Source of the DNA: JABCYV01 sp963696025
GTDB lineage: Bacteria; Acidobacteriota; Terriglobia; Terriglobales; Acidobacteriaceae
Assembly (NCBI GenBank): GCA_963696025.1
Contig: CAVOII010000016.1
Location: 62,001 to 126,000 of the forward strand
Direction of reading: 5' to 3'
Length of the DNA stretch: 64,000 bases
Positions within the stretch are counted from its first letter, which is position 1, and each line of letters opens with the position of its first letter. Under the pieces are notes generated by a model that was not told the origin of the DNA, ran no database searches, and saw only the letters and a program-made list of their open reading frames with translations. Below, piece after piece: positions 56,237 to 64,000 of this stretch. The translations under genes and the position numbers were made by a program.

Positions 56237-57274
56237 ATGAAGAACCGATCCAAGAGGGCATTGTGGGGCGCGCTGGGGTGTCTCGGGCTCCTGCATTGCA
56301 TGGTTCTGTTCGCGGGGTTTGTTGCTCCGTACGACCCGACCGACCAGAATCGCGACTTGCCCTTCGCCCCACCGACGCATGTTCATTTGGTCGACACAGG
56401 TGGATCGCTGCATGTGCGGCCGTTCATTTACGCCTCGTCCGCTCGCCACGACGCACTATATCAATATGAAGAAAAGCGCGACCGCCCATACCCTCTGCAT
56501 TTCTTTGTGCGGGGTCCCGAATACAAATTAGCAGGATTGTTTCGTTCCAATCTGCATTTGTTCGGCGTAGAGGCCCCAGCGGAGATCTTTCTCGCGGGCT
56601 CCGACAACTATGGTCGCGACCAGTTTTCGAGAATTCTGTATGGCGGGCGCGTCTCGCTGGCGGCCGGTGTATTCGCAACCGGTGTAACTCTCTCGCTCGG
56701 ATTGGTTCTCGGCACGCTTTCGGGCTTCTATGGAGGATGGATCGACGAAGCAGTCATGCGCGTGGCCGAATTGTTTCTGGTCCTGCCATGGCTGTACCTG
56801 TTGCTCGCGGTTCGTGCGTTTCTGCCGCTTCACCTCAGCAGCATGCAGACTTTCTATCTTCTGGTTGGAGTGATCGGGACACTTGGATGGGCACGTCCAG
56901 CACGCCTGGTCCGTGGGATTGTCCTCAGCGCCAAAACTCGCAGCTACGTCATGGCTAGCCGGGGATTCGGGGCGTCCGATGTCCACATTCTGCGGCGTCA
57001 TGTATTGCCTCATACTTATGGCGTCCTCCTGACGCAGGCGGCGCTACTCGTGCCGCAGTACGTAGTCGCGGAAGTGACTCTGTCATTTTTCGGGCTGGGA
57101 CTCAGCGAGCCACTGCCGAGTTGGGGCAACCTGCTGGGCAGCTTGCAGCACTACAACGTTCTGGTCTCGTATTGGTGGATGTTCGCCCCGGGACTGGCCT
57201 TGACGGTTTTCTCTCTTGGTTACCTGGCGGTAGCGCATGCCGCGCAGCAGACGCTACAATCAGCCTCAATCTGA
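56237..57274 (+). CDS. Oligopeptide/dipeptide-type ABC transporter permease (DppC-like)
   Basis: 345 residues. Helix 1 (CLGLLHCMVLFAGFVAPY), an insertion with LAGSDNYGRDQFSRILYGGRVSL (typical C-type permease entry), then the permease domain with the coupling loop ASRGFGASDVHILRRHVLP. A direct repeat of GACGGAGTAATA (56210-56233) lies just before the start. Pairs with the upstream permease. Confidence 0.9.
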   Translation: MKNRSKRALWGALGCLGLLHCMVLFAGFVAPYDPTDQNRDLPFAPPTHVHLVDTGGSLHVRPFIYASSARHDALYQYEEKRDRPYPLHFFVRGPEYKLAGLFRSNLHLFGVEAPAEIFLAGSDNYGRDQFSRILYGGRVSLAAGVFATGVTLSLGLVLGTLSGFYGGWIDEAVMRVAELFLVLPWLYLLLAVRAFLPLHLSSMQTFYLLVGVIGTLGWARPARLVRGIVLSAKTRSYVMASRGFGASDVHILRRHVLPHTYGVLLTQAALLVPQYVVAEVTLSFFGLGLSEPLPSWGNLLGSLQHYNVLVSYWWMFAPGLALTVFSLGYLAVAHAAQQTLQSASI

Positions 57275-59062
57275 GTGGTGCCCTTCCTTACCATGCGGCG
57301 ACGCACATTGCTCGGGATCCTACTGCTGGTGGCTGTCGCCCCATGCTTTGCTTCGTCCGCGCCGCAACCGGTTTTAGCCAGTGAACAACTGCTAGTTAGC
57401 ACCAATGAGATCGGCCGCTACGGCGGAACTCTGGTCGTGGCTGAACGCAGCGAACCGAAGACACTGAATCCGGTTATCGCCGCCGATGCACCTTCCCGCG
57501 AGGTGATCGGTTGCATGACCTCCGATCTGGTCCACATCAACCGCAGTTCGCAGCGAACCGAACCAGCCCTCGCGGAGTCATGGACCCAGTCCCGAGACGG
57601 ACGGACATTCATGCTCGAGCTGCGGCGCGGTTTGCGTTTCTCCGACGGCCAGCCATTCGACGCCGACGATGTGGTGTTCTCCTTTCAGGTATATCTGGAT
57701 GAGAATGTCCACTCTCCCCAGCGCGATCTTTTGGTCGTAGGCGGAAAGCCAATTGGCGTCGAAAAACTCGGCTCCTACGCCGTCCGCTTCACACTGGCCC
57801 AACCCTACGCGGCCGCCGAGCGGATTTTCGATGGCCTCGCGATGTTGCCGAAACATATGCTGGAAAAACCTTATCGCGAAGGCAAGTTTGCCCAGGTTTG
57901 GGGAGTGAGCACGCCCGCTACGGAGACCGCCGGCATGGGTCCGTTTCGTCTCAAGGAATATTCTGCTGGGCAGCGGATCGTCCTGGAACGAAACCCTTAC
58001 TACTGGAAGATTGACCGCAATAAGCAACGTCTGCCTTATCTGGATGAATTAGCATTTATCTTCGTCGGGAGCGAAGACGCGCAAATCCTGCGTTTTCAGG
58101 CCGGCGATACCGACATCATTAGCCGGGTAAACGCAGAAAACTACGCTCTGTTATCACAGGACGCGGCACGTCGGGGGTATGACCTTTTTGACCTCGGACC
58201 AAGCCTTGAATATAACTTCCTGTTTTTCAATCTCAATGATCTGACGGCGAAAAATCTGGGACGACTTGCTGCGGATCAGGCATGGTTTTCAGATGTGCGG
58301 TTCCGGCAAGCGGTCTCGGCGGCCGTGGACCGCGAAGGGATTATCAAACTGGCTTATGCTGGGCGCGGCACGCCGCTATGGGGCAACGTTAGTCCTTCGA
58401 ACAAAAATTGGGTCGACCCATCTCTACCTCATCCGACACGATCCCTGGACCATGCGCGAGAGCTTTTGAAGTCAGCCGGTTTTTCCTGGCGTGGCGACGG
58501 ACACCTGGTTGACCGGCAAGAGCGGGAGGTTGAATTCTCGATCATTACTAGCTCGTCCAACGCGCAGCGGGGCCAGATGGCGACCATCGTGCAGGACGAC
58601 TTGAGTAAATTGGGAATGAATGTCCACATCGTCTCTTTGGAGTTCCGCGCCTACCTGGACCGAATCTTTCAGAGCTTCGACTACGAAGCCGCGATCATGG
58701 GGCTGGGAGGCGGCGATGCTGATCCAAATCCAGAAATTAATGTCTGGCTGTCGAGCGGCGGGACCCACGTGTGGCACCTCAATGAGGCGAAACCAGCGAC
58801 GGAGTGGGAGGCCCAGCTTGATCAATTGATGCAGAAACAGATGGTCGAGCTGAATTACCCTAAGCGAAAACGCCTCTACGATGAGGCGCAGGAAATCATC
58901 GCTCAAAATCTGCCGCTGGTTTTCTTGGCGACTGCCAATGTGCTGGTAGGCGCAAAGAAAGGAGTCGGAAATTTCACTCCCGCAATCCTGGCGCCTTCTA
59001 CCCTTTGGAACGTAGACCAGATTTATCTCCGCACGAACCGCGCCGCCGGTGGACGGCCGTGA
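57275..59062 (+). CDS. ABC transporter substrate-binding protein, family 5 (peptide/nickel/opine type)
   Basis: 595 residues. A signal peptide (RRRTLLGILLLVAVAPCFASS) is followed by SBP_bac_5 features: EPKTLNPVI, LAESWTQSRDGRTFMLELRRGLRFSDGQPFDADDV near the N-terminus, and FRQAVSAAVDREGI in the middle. It captures the ligand in the periplasm. Two GTG codons (57275, 57278) and ATG 57293 are candidate starts; the ATG begins the signal peptide most naturally. Its stop overlaps the sigma factor start. Confidence 0.88.
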   Translation: MVPFLTMRRRTLLGILLLVAVAPCFASSAPQPVLASEQLLVSTNEIGRYGGTLVVAERSEPKTLNPVIAADAPSREVIGCMTSDLVHINRSSQRTEPALAESWTQSRDGRTFMLELRRGLRFSDGQPFDADDVVFSFQVYLDENVHSPQRDLLVVGGKPIGVEKLGSYAVRFTLAQPYAAAERIFDGLAMLPKHMLEKPYREGKFAQVWGVSTPATETAGMGPFRLKEYSAGQRIVLERNPYYWKIDRNKQRLPYLDELAFIFVGSEDAQILRFQAGDTDIISRVNAENYALLSQDAARRGYDLFDLGPSLEYNFLFFNLNDLTAKNLGRLAADQAWFSDVRFRQAVSAAVDREGIIKLAYAGRGTPLWGNVSPSNKNWVDPSLPHPTRSLDHARELLKSAGFSWRGDGHLVDRQEREVEFSIITSSSNAQRGQMATIVQDDLSKLGMNVHIVSLEFRAYLDRIFQSFDYEAAIMGLGGGDADPNPEINVWLSSGGTHVWHLNEAKPATEWEAQLDQLMQKQMVELNYPKRKRLYDEAQEIIAQNLPLVFLATANVLVGAKKGVGNFTPAILAPSTLWNVDQIYLRTNRAAGGRP

Positions 59063-59643
59063 CTCCCGAAGCACCTCCGCCGGAGCTCGGCTGGTCGAAT
59101 GAACGGTTGGTCCACGAGTGCCGCAACGGCAATCAAGCGGCATGGTCCGCTTTGATCGAGAAGTATAAGAACTTGATCTTTTCGGTCCCCATCAAGTTTG
59201 GCTTGTCCCGCGAGGACGCGACCGATATTTTTCAGGCAGTGTGCCTCGACTTGCTGTCCGATCTGCATCATCTGCGCGAGCCTCGTGCCTTGCCGAAGTG
59301 GCTGATGCAGACTACGTATCACCGGTGTCTGCTTTGGAAGAAGCAACGGCTTACCCTCTTCGCGGACACGGCGATCACGGAGGAACCCGACGTTCCTGGC
59401 GTGGAGAAGCTGCCCGACGAACTGCTGCACCAGCTAGAACGAGAGCAACTCCTGCGAGAAACAATCCGTTCGCTCCCTTCGCGGTGCGCCCGAATGGTCC
59501 GGATGTTGTTTTTCGAAGACCCTCCCCGCCCCTATGAGGACCTTGCGAAAGAGCTGGGAATTGCGACCGGCTCGATCGGCTTCATCCGTGGCCGATGCCT
59601 CAAGAAGCTGCGTCAACAACTTGAAGGTGAGGGATTCCGGTGA
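59059..59643 (+). CDS. ECF-type RNA polymerase sigma factor
   Basis: 194 residues from GTG 59059, which overlaps the TGA of the binding-protein gene (GTGA) with GGTGGA upstream. Region 2: AWSALIEKYKNLIFSVPIKFGLSREDATDIFQAVCLDLL; region 4 with a helix-turn-helix at PYEDLAKELGIATGSIGFIRGRCLKKL. No region 3, so it is a group 4 (ECF) factor. It overlaps the CHAT gene, and the small zinc-motif protein at 62623 is its likely anti-sigma partner (inference). Confidence 0.88.
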   Translation: MTPEAPPPELGWSNERLVHECRNGNQAAWSALIEKYKNLIFSVPIKFGLSREDATDIFQAVCLDLLSDLHHLREPRALPKWLMQTTYHRCLLWKKQRLTLFADTAITEEPDVPGVEKLPDELLHQLEREQLLRETIRSLPSRCARMVRMLFFEDPPRPYEDLAKELGIATGSIGFIRGRCLKKLRQQLEGEGFR

Positions 59644-62504
59644 GCAAGCCCGGCGTTCTCGACAAGACAGAGCAACTCTTAGCCAAGCTGGCCGACATCA
59701 CTGACCCAACCCAACGGTCGAGGTTTCTTTCTCGGAACAAAGGGCTGCTAAGTACCGAACTCGTCACTCGCTTGGCAGACCGCGTAAGAGAGGAAGTTCG
59801 ACTGGATGTGCAGAAGGCGCTACAAACCGCAGAGGTGGCTCTTGCCATCGCCAATGAGCTCGGAGACCAAGAGTCCCAAGCGAAGGCCCGTCGCGCCAAA
59901 GCCAACGCGCTGTATTCGCGCGGCGAACACGCCTCGGCGGTCGACCTCCATCAACGGGCGGCGGCCCTGTTCGAAGCGGTCGGAAACACCCATGAAATGG
60001 CGCGTACCCTGAGCGGATCGATCCAACCGCTGCTTCTAATGGGGGAATATAGCCGGGCCTTCGCCGCGGGGGAGCGCGCCAAACAAATCTTTCTCGCGGA
60101 AGGAAATACCTGGCGGCTGGCGCGCCTCGAAATCAATATTGGCAACATTTACTACCGCCAGGACCGGTTTGAAGAGGCTCTGGCATGCTACCAGCGCGCT
60201 CATGATGGGTTGTCGCCAGAACAAGACCCGGAGGGGGTGGCCGCGGTCTTCAGCAACATGGCTACCTGCTATATCAGCCTCAATGCCTTTCCCAAGGCGC
60301 TCGAAGTGTACGGGCGGGTCCGCCAGTTTTGCGAAGAGCACAACATGCCCCTGCTTGTGAGCCAGGCCGACTACAACATCGCCTACTTGTATTACCTGCG
60401 GGGACAGTACAGCAAGGCAATTGAACTGCTGCGCGCAGCACGGCTGAACTGCAAGAAGATCAAGGACGCATACCACGGCGCTTTGTGCGATCTTGACTTG
60501 TCCGAACTCTATCTCGAGCTGAACCTGAGTTCGGAAGCGGCCGAGCTGGCGCAGCAGGGTTTCGAAGCCTTTCAAAAACTTGCAATGGGATACGAGAGCG
60601 CCAAGTGTCTGGCGTTTTCGGCAATTGCAGCCAGTCAGCAGGGGCACGCTTTTGAAGGCATCCAACAATTCTCGCGCGCGAGAGAGATATTCGTTCGCGA
60701 GAAGAACCAGGTCTGGCCCTTCCTTATCGACCTGTATCGCGCTCTGGTTTTCTTCAACGAAGGACGCCTCCCTGAGGCTCGCCGCCTGTGCACTGAGGCG
60801 AGAGACGCACTCCGGTCACTGCGGTTGTCGAGCAAGGCGGTCACCGCCGAACTCTTGCTGGCACGCATCGCTTTGCGGGCTGACGATAGCGGCACAGCGC
60901 TGCAATGCGCAGGAAAGGCGCTGAAAGAGTTATCCGAACTTGAGGCGCCGGTCCTCGCCTATACCGCACACCTGCTGATGGGCAAGGCCTACGCAGCCCG
61001 TCAGGATTCCGATATGGCATACATCGAATACTGCGCCGCCCGAGGCATTTTAGAGACGCTTCGTGGCGATCTGCGAAGTGAAGAACTAAAGATCTCATTC
61101 ATCAAAGACCGTCTCGAGGTATACGAAGACCTGGTTGAGCTTTGTCTGGCGCGCAATCGGAGCCCGGCCGATGTTGAAGAGGCCTTCACCTATGTAGAGC
61201 AGGCCAAATCGCGCAGCCTGATGGATTTGTTCATCCGCCCCGCGCCAACCGTCTCTGAGACCGAGCCCGGGATGAGCGATCTGGTTCGCTCCATCCGCGA
61301 TCTTCGTGAAGAGCTGAATTGGTACTACAACTTGATCGAGAAGGGGCAACTCCGGCCCGAGGCCCAGTCTCCGGAGCACGTGGAGTCCCTGCGAAAGCAG
61401 GCCGGGGTGCGCGAGAAGGAACTGCAGCGCATGTTGCAGGAAGCGACCGAGTCTGAAACAGCCCAGGCCGGTCTGCAGACTCCCACTCACCTGCCCATCG
61501 CGACCATCCGGGCTGCAATTCCTCCCGATACTGTTCTGGTGGAGTACTTCCGGGTCCGAGACCGCGTTCTGGCTTGTTTGCTGGGGCCACAGACGCTGCA
61601 GTTTGTTCCTGTCACCCTGGAACCGCTGGTGGCAAATATCTTGCGGCTCTTGCAGTTTCAACTTTCGAAATTCCATCTCCATCCCGACTATGTACAGCAA
61701 TTTCAACTTGCATTGATGCAAGCGACCCAGGCCCACCTGAAAGAACTGTACGACGAACTCATCGCACCCATCGCATCGCAGATAGAAGCCACGCACCTCG
61801 TATTTGTTCCGCACGGAGCGCTACACTATGTTCCGTTCCATGCGCTGTTCGACGGCAATCAGTACCTGATCGACCGGCACACCATCTCCTATTCGCCGAG
61901 CGCCAGCATTTTCTCCCTGTGCCAGTCGCGGAACGCCAACACTTCGGGGCGTGCTCTCATCCTCGGAGTCCCCGATTCCCAAGCGCCCGCCATTCTGGAG
62001 GAGGTCAGAGAACTGGCGGATCTGCTTCCCGACTCAGAGCTCTTGGTGGGACGGGAAGCCAACGAACAAGCTTTGCGGAGCAAGGGCAGTCAAAGCCGAT
62101 TGATCCACATCGCCACTCACGGCCATTTCCGCCAGGACAATCCCATGTTCTCGGCCGTCCGGCTGGGCGATTCGTTTCTTAGTCTTTACGACCTCTACAA
62201 TCTGCGGCTTCCCGTCGACCTGATTACCTTGAGCGGGTGCTCCACCGGACTCAATGTGGTTGCAGCCGGGGACGAACTGATCGGTCTGGCCCGCGGCCTG
62301 CTTCATGCCGGTGCCCAGTCGCTGGTTCTCAGTCTGTGGGAAGTACATGACCAGAGCACGGCAGAGTACATGAGGGTCTTCTATGAGTATCTCGAGCAGG
62401 GCAAGTCCAAGCCGATTGCGATTCGCCAGGCTATGCTGGACCTACGCTCCCGCTATCCCCATCCTTATCAATGGGCTCCATTCATTTTGATAGGCAGAGT
62501 CTGA
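59640..62504 (+). CDS. TPR-repeat protein with C-terminal CHAT (caspase-like) peptidase domain
   Basis: 954 residues. Residues about 40-520 are tetratricopeptide repeats (for example ARLEINIGNIYYRQDRFEEALACYQRAHD); a charged coiled-coil linker follows (about 540-620). The C-terminal CHAT domain contains LVFVPHGALHYVPFHALF, the catalytic H827 in HIATHGHF, and the nucleophile C867 in LSGCSTG, then SLWEVHDQSTA. The catalytic pair is intact, so it may be an active protease. No signal peptide; cytosolic. GTG 59640 overlaps the sigma factor stop. A sensor protease switched on through the TPR part is the family expectation; the target is unknown. Confidence 0.9.
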   Translation: MSKPGVLDKTEQLLAKLADITDPTQRSRFLSRNKGLLSTELVTRLADRVREEVRLDVQKALQTAEVALAIANELGDQESQAKARRAKANALYSRGEHASAVDLHQRAAALFEAVGNTHEMARTLSGSIQPLLLMGEYSRAFAAGERAKQIFLAEGNTWRLARLEINIGNIYYRQDRFEEALACYQRAHDGLSPEQDPEGVAAVFSNMATCYISLNAFPKALEVYGRVRQFCEEHNMPLLVSQADYNIAYLYYLRGQYSKAIELLRAARLNCKKIKDAYHGALCDLDLSELYLELNLSSEAAELAQQGFEAFQKLAMGYESAKCLAFSAIAASQQGHAFEGIQQFSRAREIFVREKNQVWPFLIDLYRALVFFNEGRLPEARRLCTEARDALRSLRLSSKAVTAELLLARIALRADDSGTALQCAGKALKELSELEAPVLAYTAHLLMGKAYAARQDSDMAYIEYCAARGILETLRGDLRSEELKISFIKDRLEVYEDLVELCLARNRSPADVEEAFTYVEQAKSRSLMDLFIRPAPTVSETEPGMSDLVRSIRDLREELNWYYNLIEKGQLRPEAQSPEHVESLRKQAGVREKELQRMLQEATESETAQAGLQTPTHLPIATIRAAIPPDTVLVEYFRVRDRVLACLLGPQTLQFVPVTLEPLVANILRLLQFQLSKFHLHPDYVQQFQLALMQATQAHLKELYDELIAPIASQIEATHLVFVPHGALHYVPFHALFDGNQYLIDRHTISYSPSASIFSLCQSRNANTSGRALILGVPDSQAPAILEEVRELADLLPDSELLVGREANEQALRSKGSQSRLIHIATHGHFRQDNPMFSAVRLGDSFLSLYDLYNLRLPVDLITLSGCSTGLNVVAAGDELIGLARGLLHAGAQSLVLSLWEVHDQSTAEYMRVFYEYLEQGKSKPIAIRQAMLDLRSRYPHPYQWAPFILIGRV

Positions 62505-62622
62505 GTGCCGAAATTTTTTGGGACCCCTATATTTTTCGACCTCCGGGCTCCCCTTCTTTACATAATTCAGAGAAGCGTGGCCGTGCTGCAGGTTCTGGTC
62601 CGCTTCCCCCGGCGGAGGTGCA

Positions 62623-63249
62623 GTGAAGCATTTCAGCGAAGCAGCATGGACAGATTTTGTCAGAGGTCTGTTCTCACCTGGCACGAGGGAAGAGATGCTG
62701 AACCATATCGAGGGCGGGTGTTCCAAATGCGAGGCAACCGTGCAAGTATGGCAAGAAGTCTTCTCGTTTGCCAAGCAGGAAAGCCTGTTGAACCCTCCGA
62801 GAGATACCGTTCACATGGTAAATAGCCAGTTCGCGGCCACTACCTCAAAGCCGGCGGGCGGTGTTCGGCTTTTGTTCGATTCGTATCTGCAGCCCGCAGC
62901 CGCCGGAGTTCGTGGCCGAGTTTCAGCACGCCAGTTCCTGTTCGAAACCGACACGCACTTGATCGATTTGCGGCTCGAACCCCGGCAAGGGTTGAAACGA
63001 ACCTCATTGATTGGACAGGTACTGACCCGACGTGGGATCAGTAGGGTGGCGAAAGACTTACCTGTTCGCTTGCAGAAAAGCGGGGCGGCGATTGCGGAAA
63101 CCGTCACCAACCATCTTGGCGAGTTTCAACTGGAATTTGACGCTGACCATGGCCTGAGTCTCGCCCTTGGTCAGGACGTAGAGCAAGAGCAACTAATCAT
63201 CCTCCCCCTTTACGGCGTCAAGCCGGGAGAAGACGCGAGTTTGGCCTAG
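62623..63249 (+). CDS. Small zinc-motif protein, probable anti-sigma or CHAT-associated adaptor
   Basis: 208 residues from GTG 62623, with GGAGG four bases upstream. The N-terminus has H28-x4-C33-x2-C36 (LNHIEGGCSKCEATVQVW), close to the zinc-binding motif of ECF anti-sigma factors. No membrane segment is evident. The C-terminal half (about residues 80-200) has an alternating pattern suggesting a beta-sandwich, including AAIAETVTNHLGEFQLEF, similar in style to carboxypeptidase-regulatory-like folds. It lies between the CHAT gene and a subtilase gene. Anti-sigma function is inference. Confidence 0.68.
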   Translation: MKHFSEAAWTDFVRGLFSPGTREEMLNHIEGGCSKCEATVQVWQEVFSFAKQESLLNPPRDTVHMVNSQFAATTSKPAGGVRLLFDSYLQPAAAGVRGRVSARQFLFETDTHLIDLRLEPRQGLKRTSLIGQVLTRRGISRVAKDLPVRLQKSGAAIAETVTNHLGEFQLEFDADHGLSLALGQDVEQEQLIILPLYGVKPGEDASLA

Positions 63250-63381
63250 CGGGCTCCCGCGCGGGCCGACTGGCCCAAAGGTAACCACGTGGCCAATTAC
63301 GAGCGTCAATTTAGAAATTCCCGGCGTTGACCTAAACTGAACCAACTGCCAGAGGATGGCTGAAAGTAAGAGGGGGAGTTC

Positions 63382-64000
63382 ATGGGAAGTCAGAACGAGC
63401 ACACTGTTAACTCAGTTCGCCGGAGTAGACGAAGCACGCAGGCCTGTTTCGGGCTTTTGCTGCTGGTTTTTGTCCTGGCCGCTCCGCAGAGTCTGCCAGC
63501 ACAGACCTCGCTAGAGTCCACGCGCCTGGTCGTAAGAGATACGCTGGGTCTGGGCAACTTGCTGAATCTGTGCAATCTGCTTGGCTGCTCGGTGGACCAT
63601 GGATTGGGCGATCCCTCCGGCCAACTGTTTCTCGTTAAGCTTCCGGCGTTCCTGGCTCCTCTTACCTCGCAGCTAATGCTCAATCTAAACCTGGGAGTGA
63701 TCTCTATAGAGTTGGACCAGAACGTTCAGACTCTGGGAACCTCTGCTGGCCCGGCACCGTCCTATCTGACCGACAAGACGCCGGTCAACTACTACGGCAC
63801 GACCGTCTGGCGCGGATACATTACTCAACCGGCTGTCCAGCTCATTCGATCTTCCTCGGCCAGCTCTTCTTTCAACACCACTGGATCTGGCGTTATCGTG
63901 GCTGTGATCGACACGGGCGTCGACCCGAATCATCCGGTACTGAAGAATGTTCTGCTCACCGGTTACGATTTCACTCGCAATAAGAGTGGCGGTTCGGAAA
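63382..64000 (+). CDS. Secreted S8 (subtilisin-family) serine protease, N-terminal part
   Basis: Runs off the right edge; 206 codons are visible. ATG 63382 follows AGGGGGAG. A signal peptide (CFGLLLLVFVLAAPQSLPAQ) is followed by a propeptide-like region and then GVIVAVIDTGVDPNHPVL, the catalytic Asp motif of subtilases. The His and Ser motifs lie beyond the window. The fourth gene of the sigma/CHAT/zinc-motif locus; a secreted protease downstream of a cytosolic caspase-like protein is notable. Confidence 0.86.
   Translation, partial: MGSQNEHTVNSVRRSRRSTQACFGLLLLVFVLAAPQSLPAQTSLESTRLVVRDTLGLGNLLNLCNLLGCSVDHGLGDPSGQLFLVKLPAFLAPLTSQLMLNLNLGVISIELDQNVQTLGTSAGPAPSYLTDKTPVNYYGTTVWRGYITQPAVQLIRSSSASSSFNTTGSGVIVAVIDTGVDPNHPVLKNVLLTGYDFTRNKSGGSE

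Noticed and set aside
1..64000. CRISPR arrays, insertion sequences, prophage, tRNA and rRNA genes
   Set aside because: No spaced direct repeats, transposase or phage proteins, or RNA-gene signatures were found on reading through both strands; the only tandem repeat is the 146-bp duplication.

Overview
The window looks like chromosomal DNA of a soil-type acidobacterium (Acidobacteriota, Terriglobia-like). That is an inference from gene content and moderately high G+C, judged by eye: a Ser/Thr kinase fused to a PD40 beta-propeller, LVIVD-repeat and DUF4337 proteins, large sugar-acid and glycosidase clusters, an ECF/CHAT-TPR/subtilase locus, and a palindromic intergenic repeat. I see no rRNA, tRNA, CRISPR array, insertion sequence, phage gene or replication origin.

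Layout. 1-4555 (minus strand): the start of an M24 peptidase gene coupled to an aromatic-acid MFS transporter, a coupled peroxiredoxin/DsbA-like pair, and a secreted LVIVD-repeat protein. 4657-10985 (plus): a compact histidine operon hisI-G-D-C-B-H-F-A in which every stop overlaps the next start. It is preceded by a sigma70-like promoter, a 25-residue leader peptide with seven His codons and a complete antiterminator/terminator set, so a classical his attenuator can be read directly from the bases. 11154-15126: an operon of a DUF2064 transferase, a GT87-like membrane mannosyltransferase, a radical SAM/SPASM protein and a GT2 glycosyltransferase, followed by a 67-bp palindrome. 15248-20615: a DUF4337 membrane protein, a coupled methyltransferase and radical SAM pair, a DoxX-like protein, and a Ser/Thr kinase gene broken by three apparent single-base indels.

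20918-34465: polysaccharide and sugar-acid catabolism. It holds an exported GH13 alpha-glucosidase, two mannonate dehydratases, two SDR dehydrogenases, an SMP-30 lactonase, a sugar-porter MFS protein whose start codon is unclear, an RraA-like protein, a KDPG aldolase, an enolase-superfamily dehydratase, a GH39 glycosidase and a KDG kinase. Together they can convert uronic and aldonic acids to KDG, KDPG, pyruvate and glyceraldehyde-3-phosphate. 35117-41339: a c-type cytochrome, a beta-hydroxyacid dehydrogenase, an isoquinoline-1-oxidoreductase-like molybdenum enzyme (two subunits) and a multicopper oxidase. 41408-47328 (minus): a complete tripartite RND efflux system. 47329-48457 holds the remnant of a DUF4118 sensor domain carrying a 146-bp tandem duplication.

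49747-59062: a glutamine-synthetase-like ligase, an SDR and an aldehyde dehydrogenase, then a five-gene oligopeptide-type ABC importer. This fits uptake and gamma-glutamylation-based breakdown of an amine or small peptide (inference). 59059-64000: an ECF sigma factor whose start overlaps the stop of the transporter's binding protein, a 954-residue TPR-CHAT protein with the caspase-like His/Cys pair, a small protein with an anti-sigma-like H-x4-C-x2-C motif, and a secreted subtilisin-family protease cut by the window end. This sigma/CHAT/zinc-motif/subtilase locus is the strongest candidate for an uncharacterised system.
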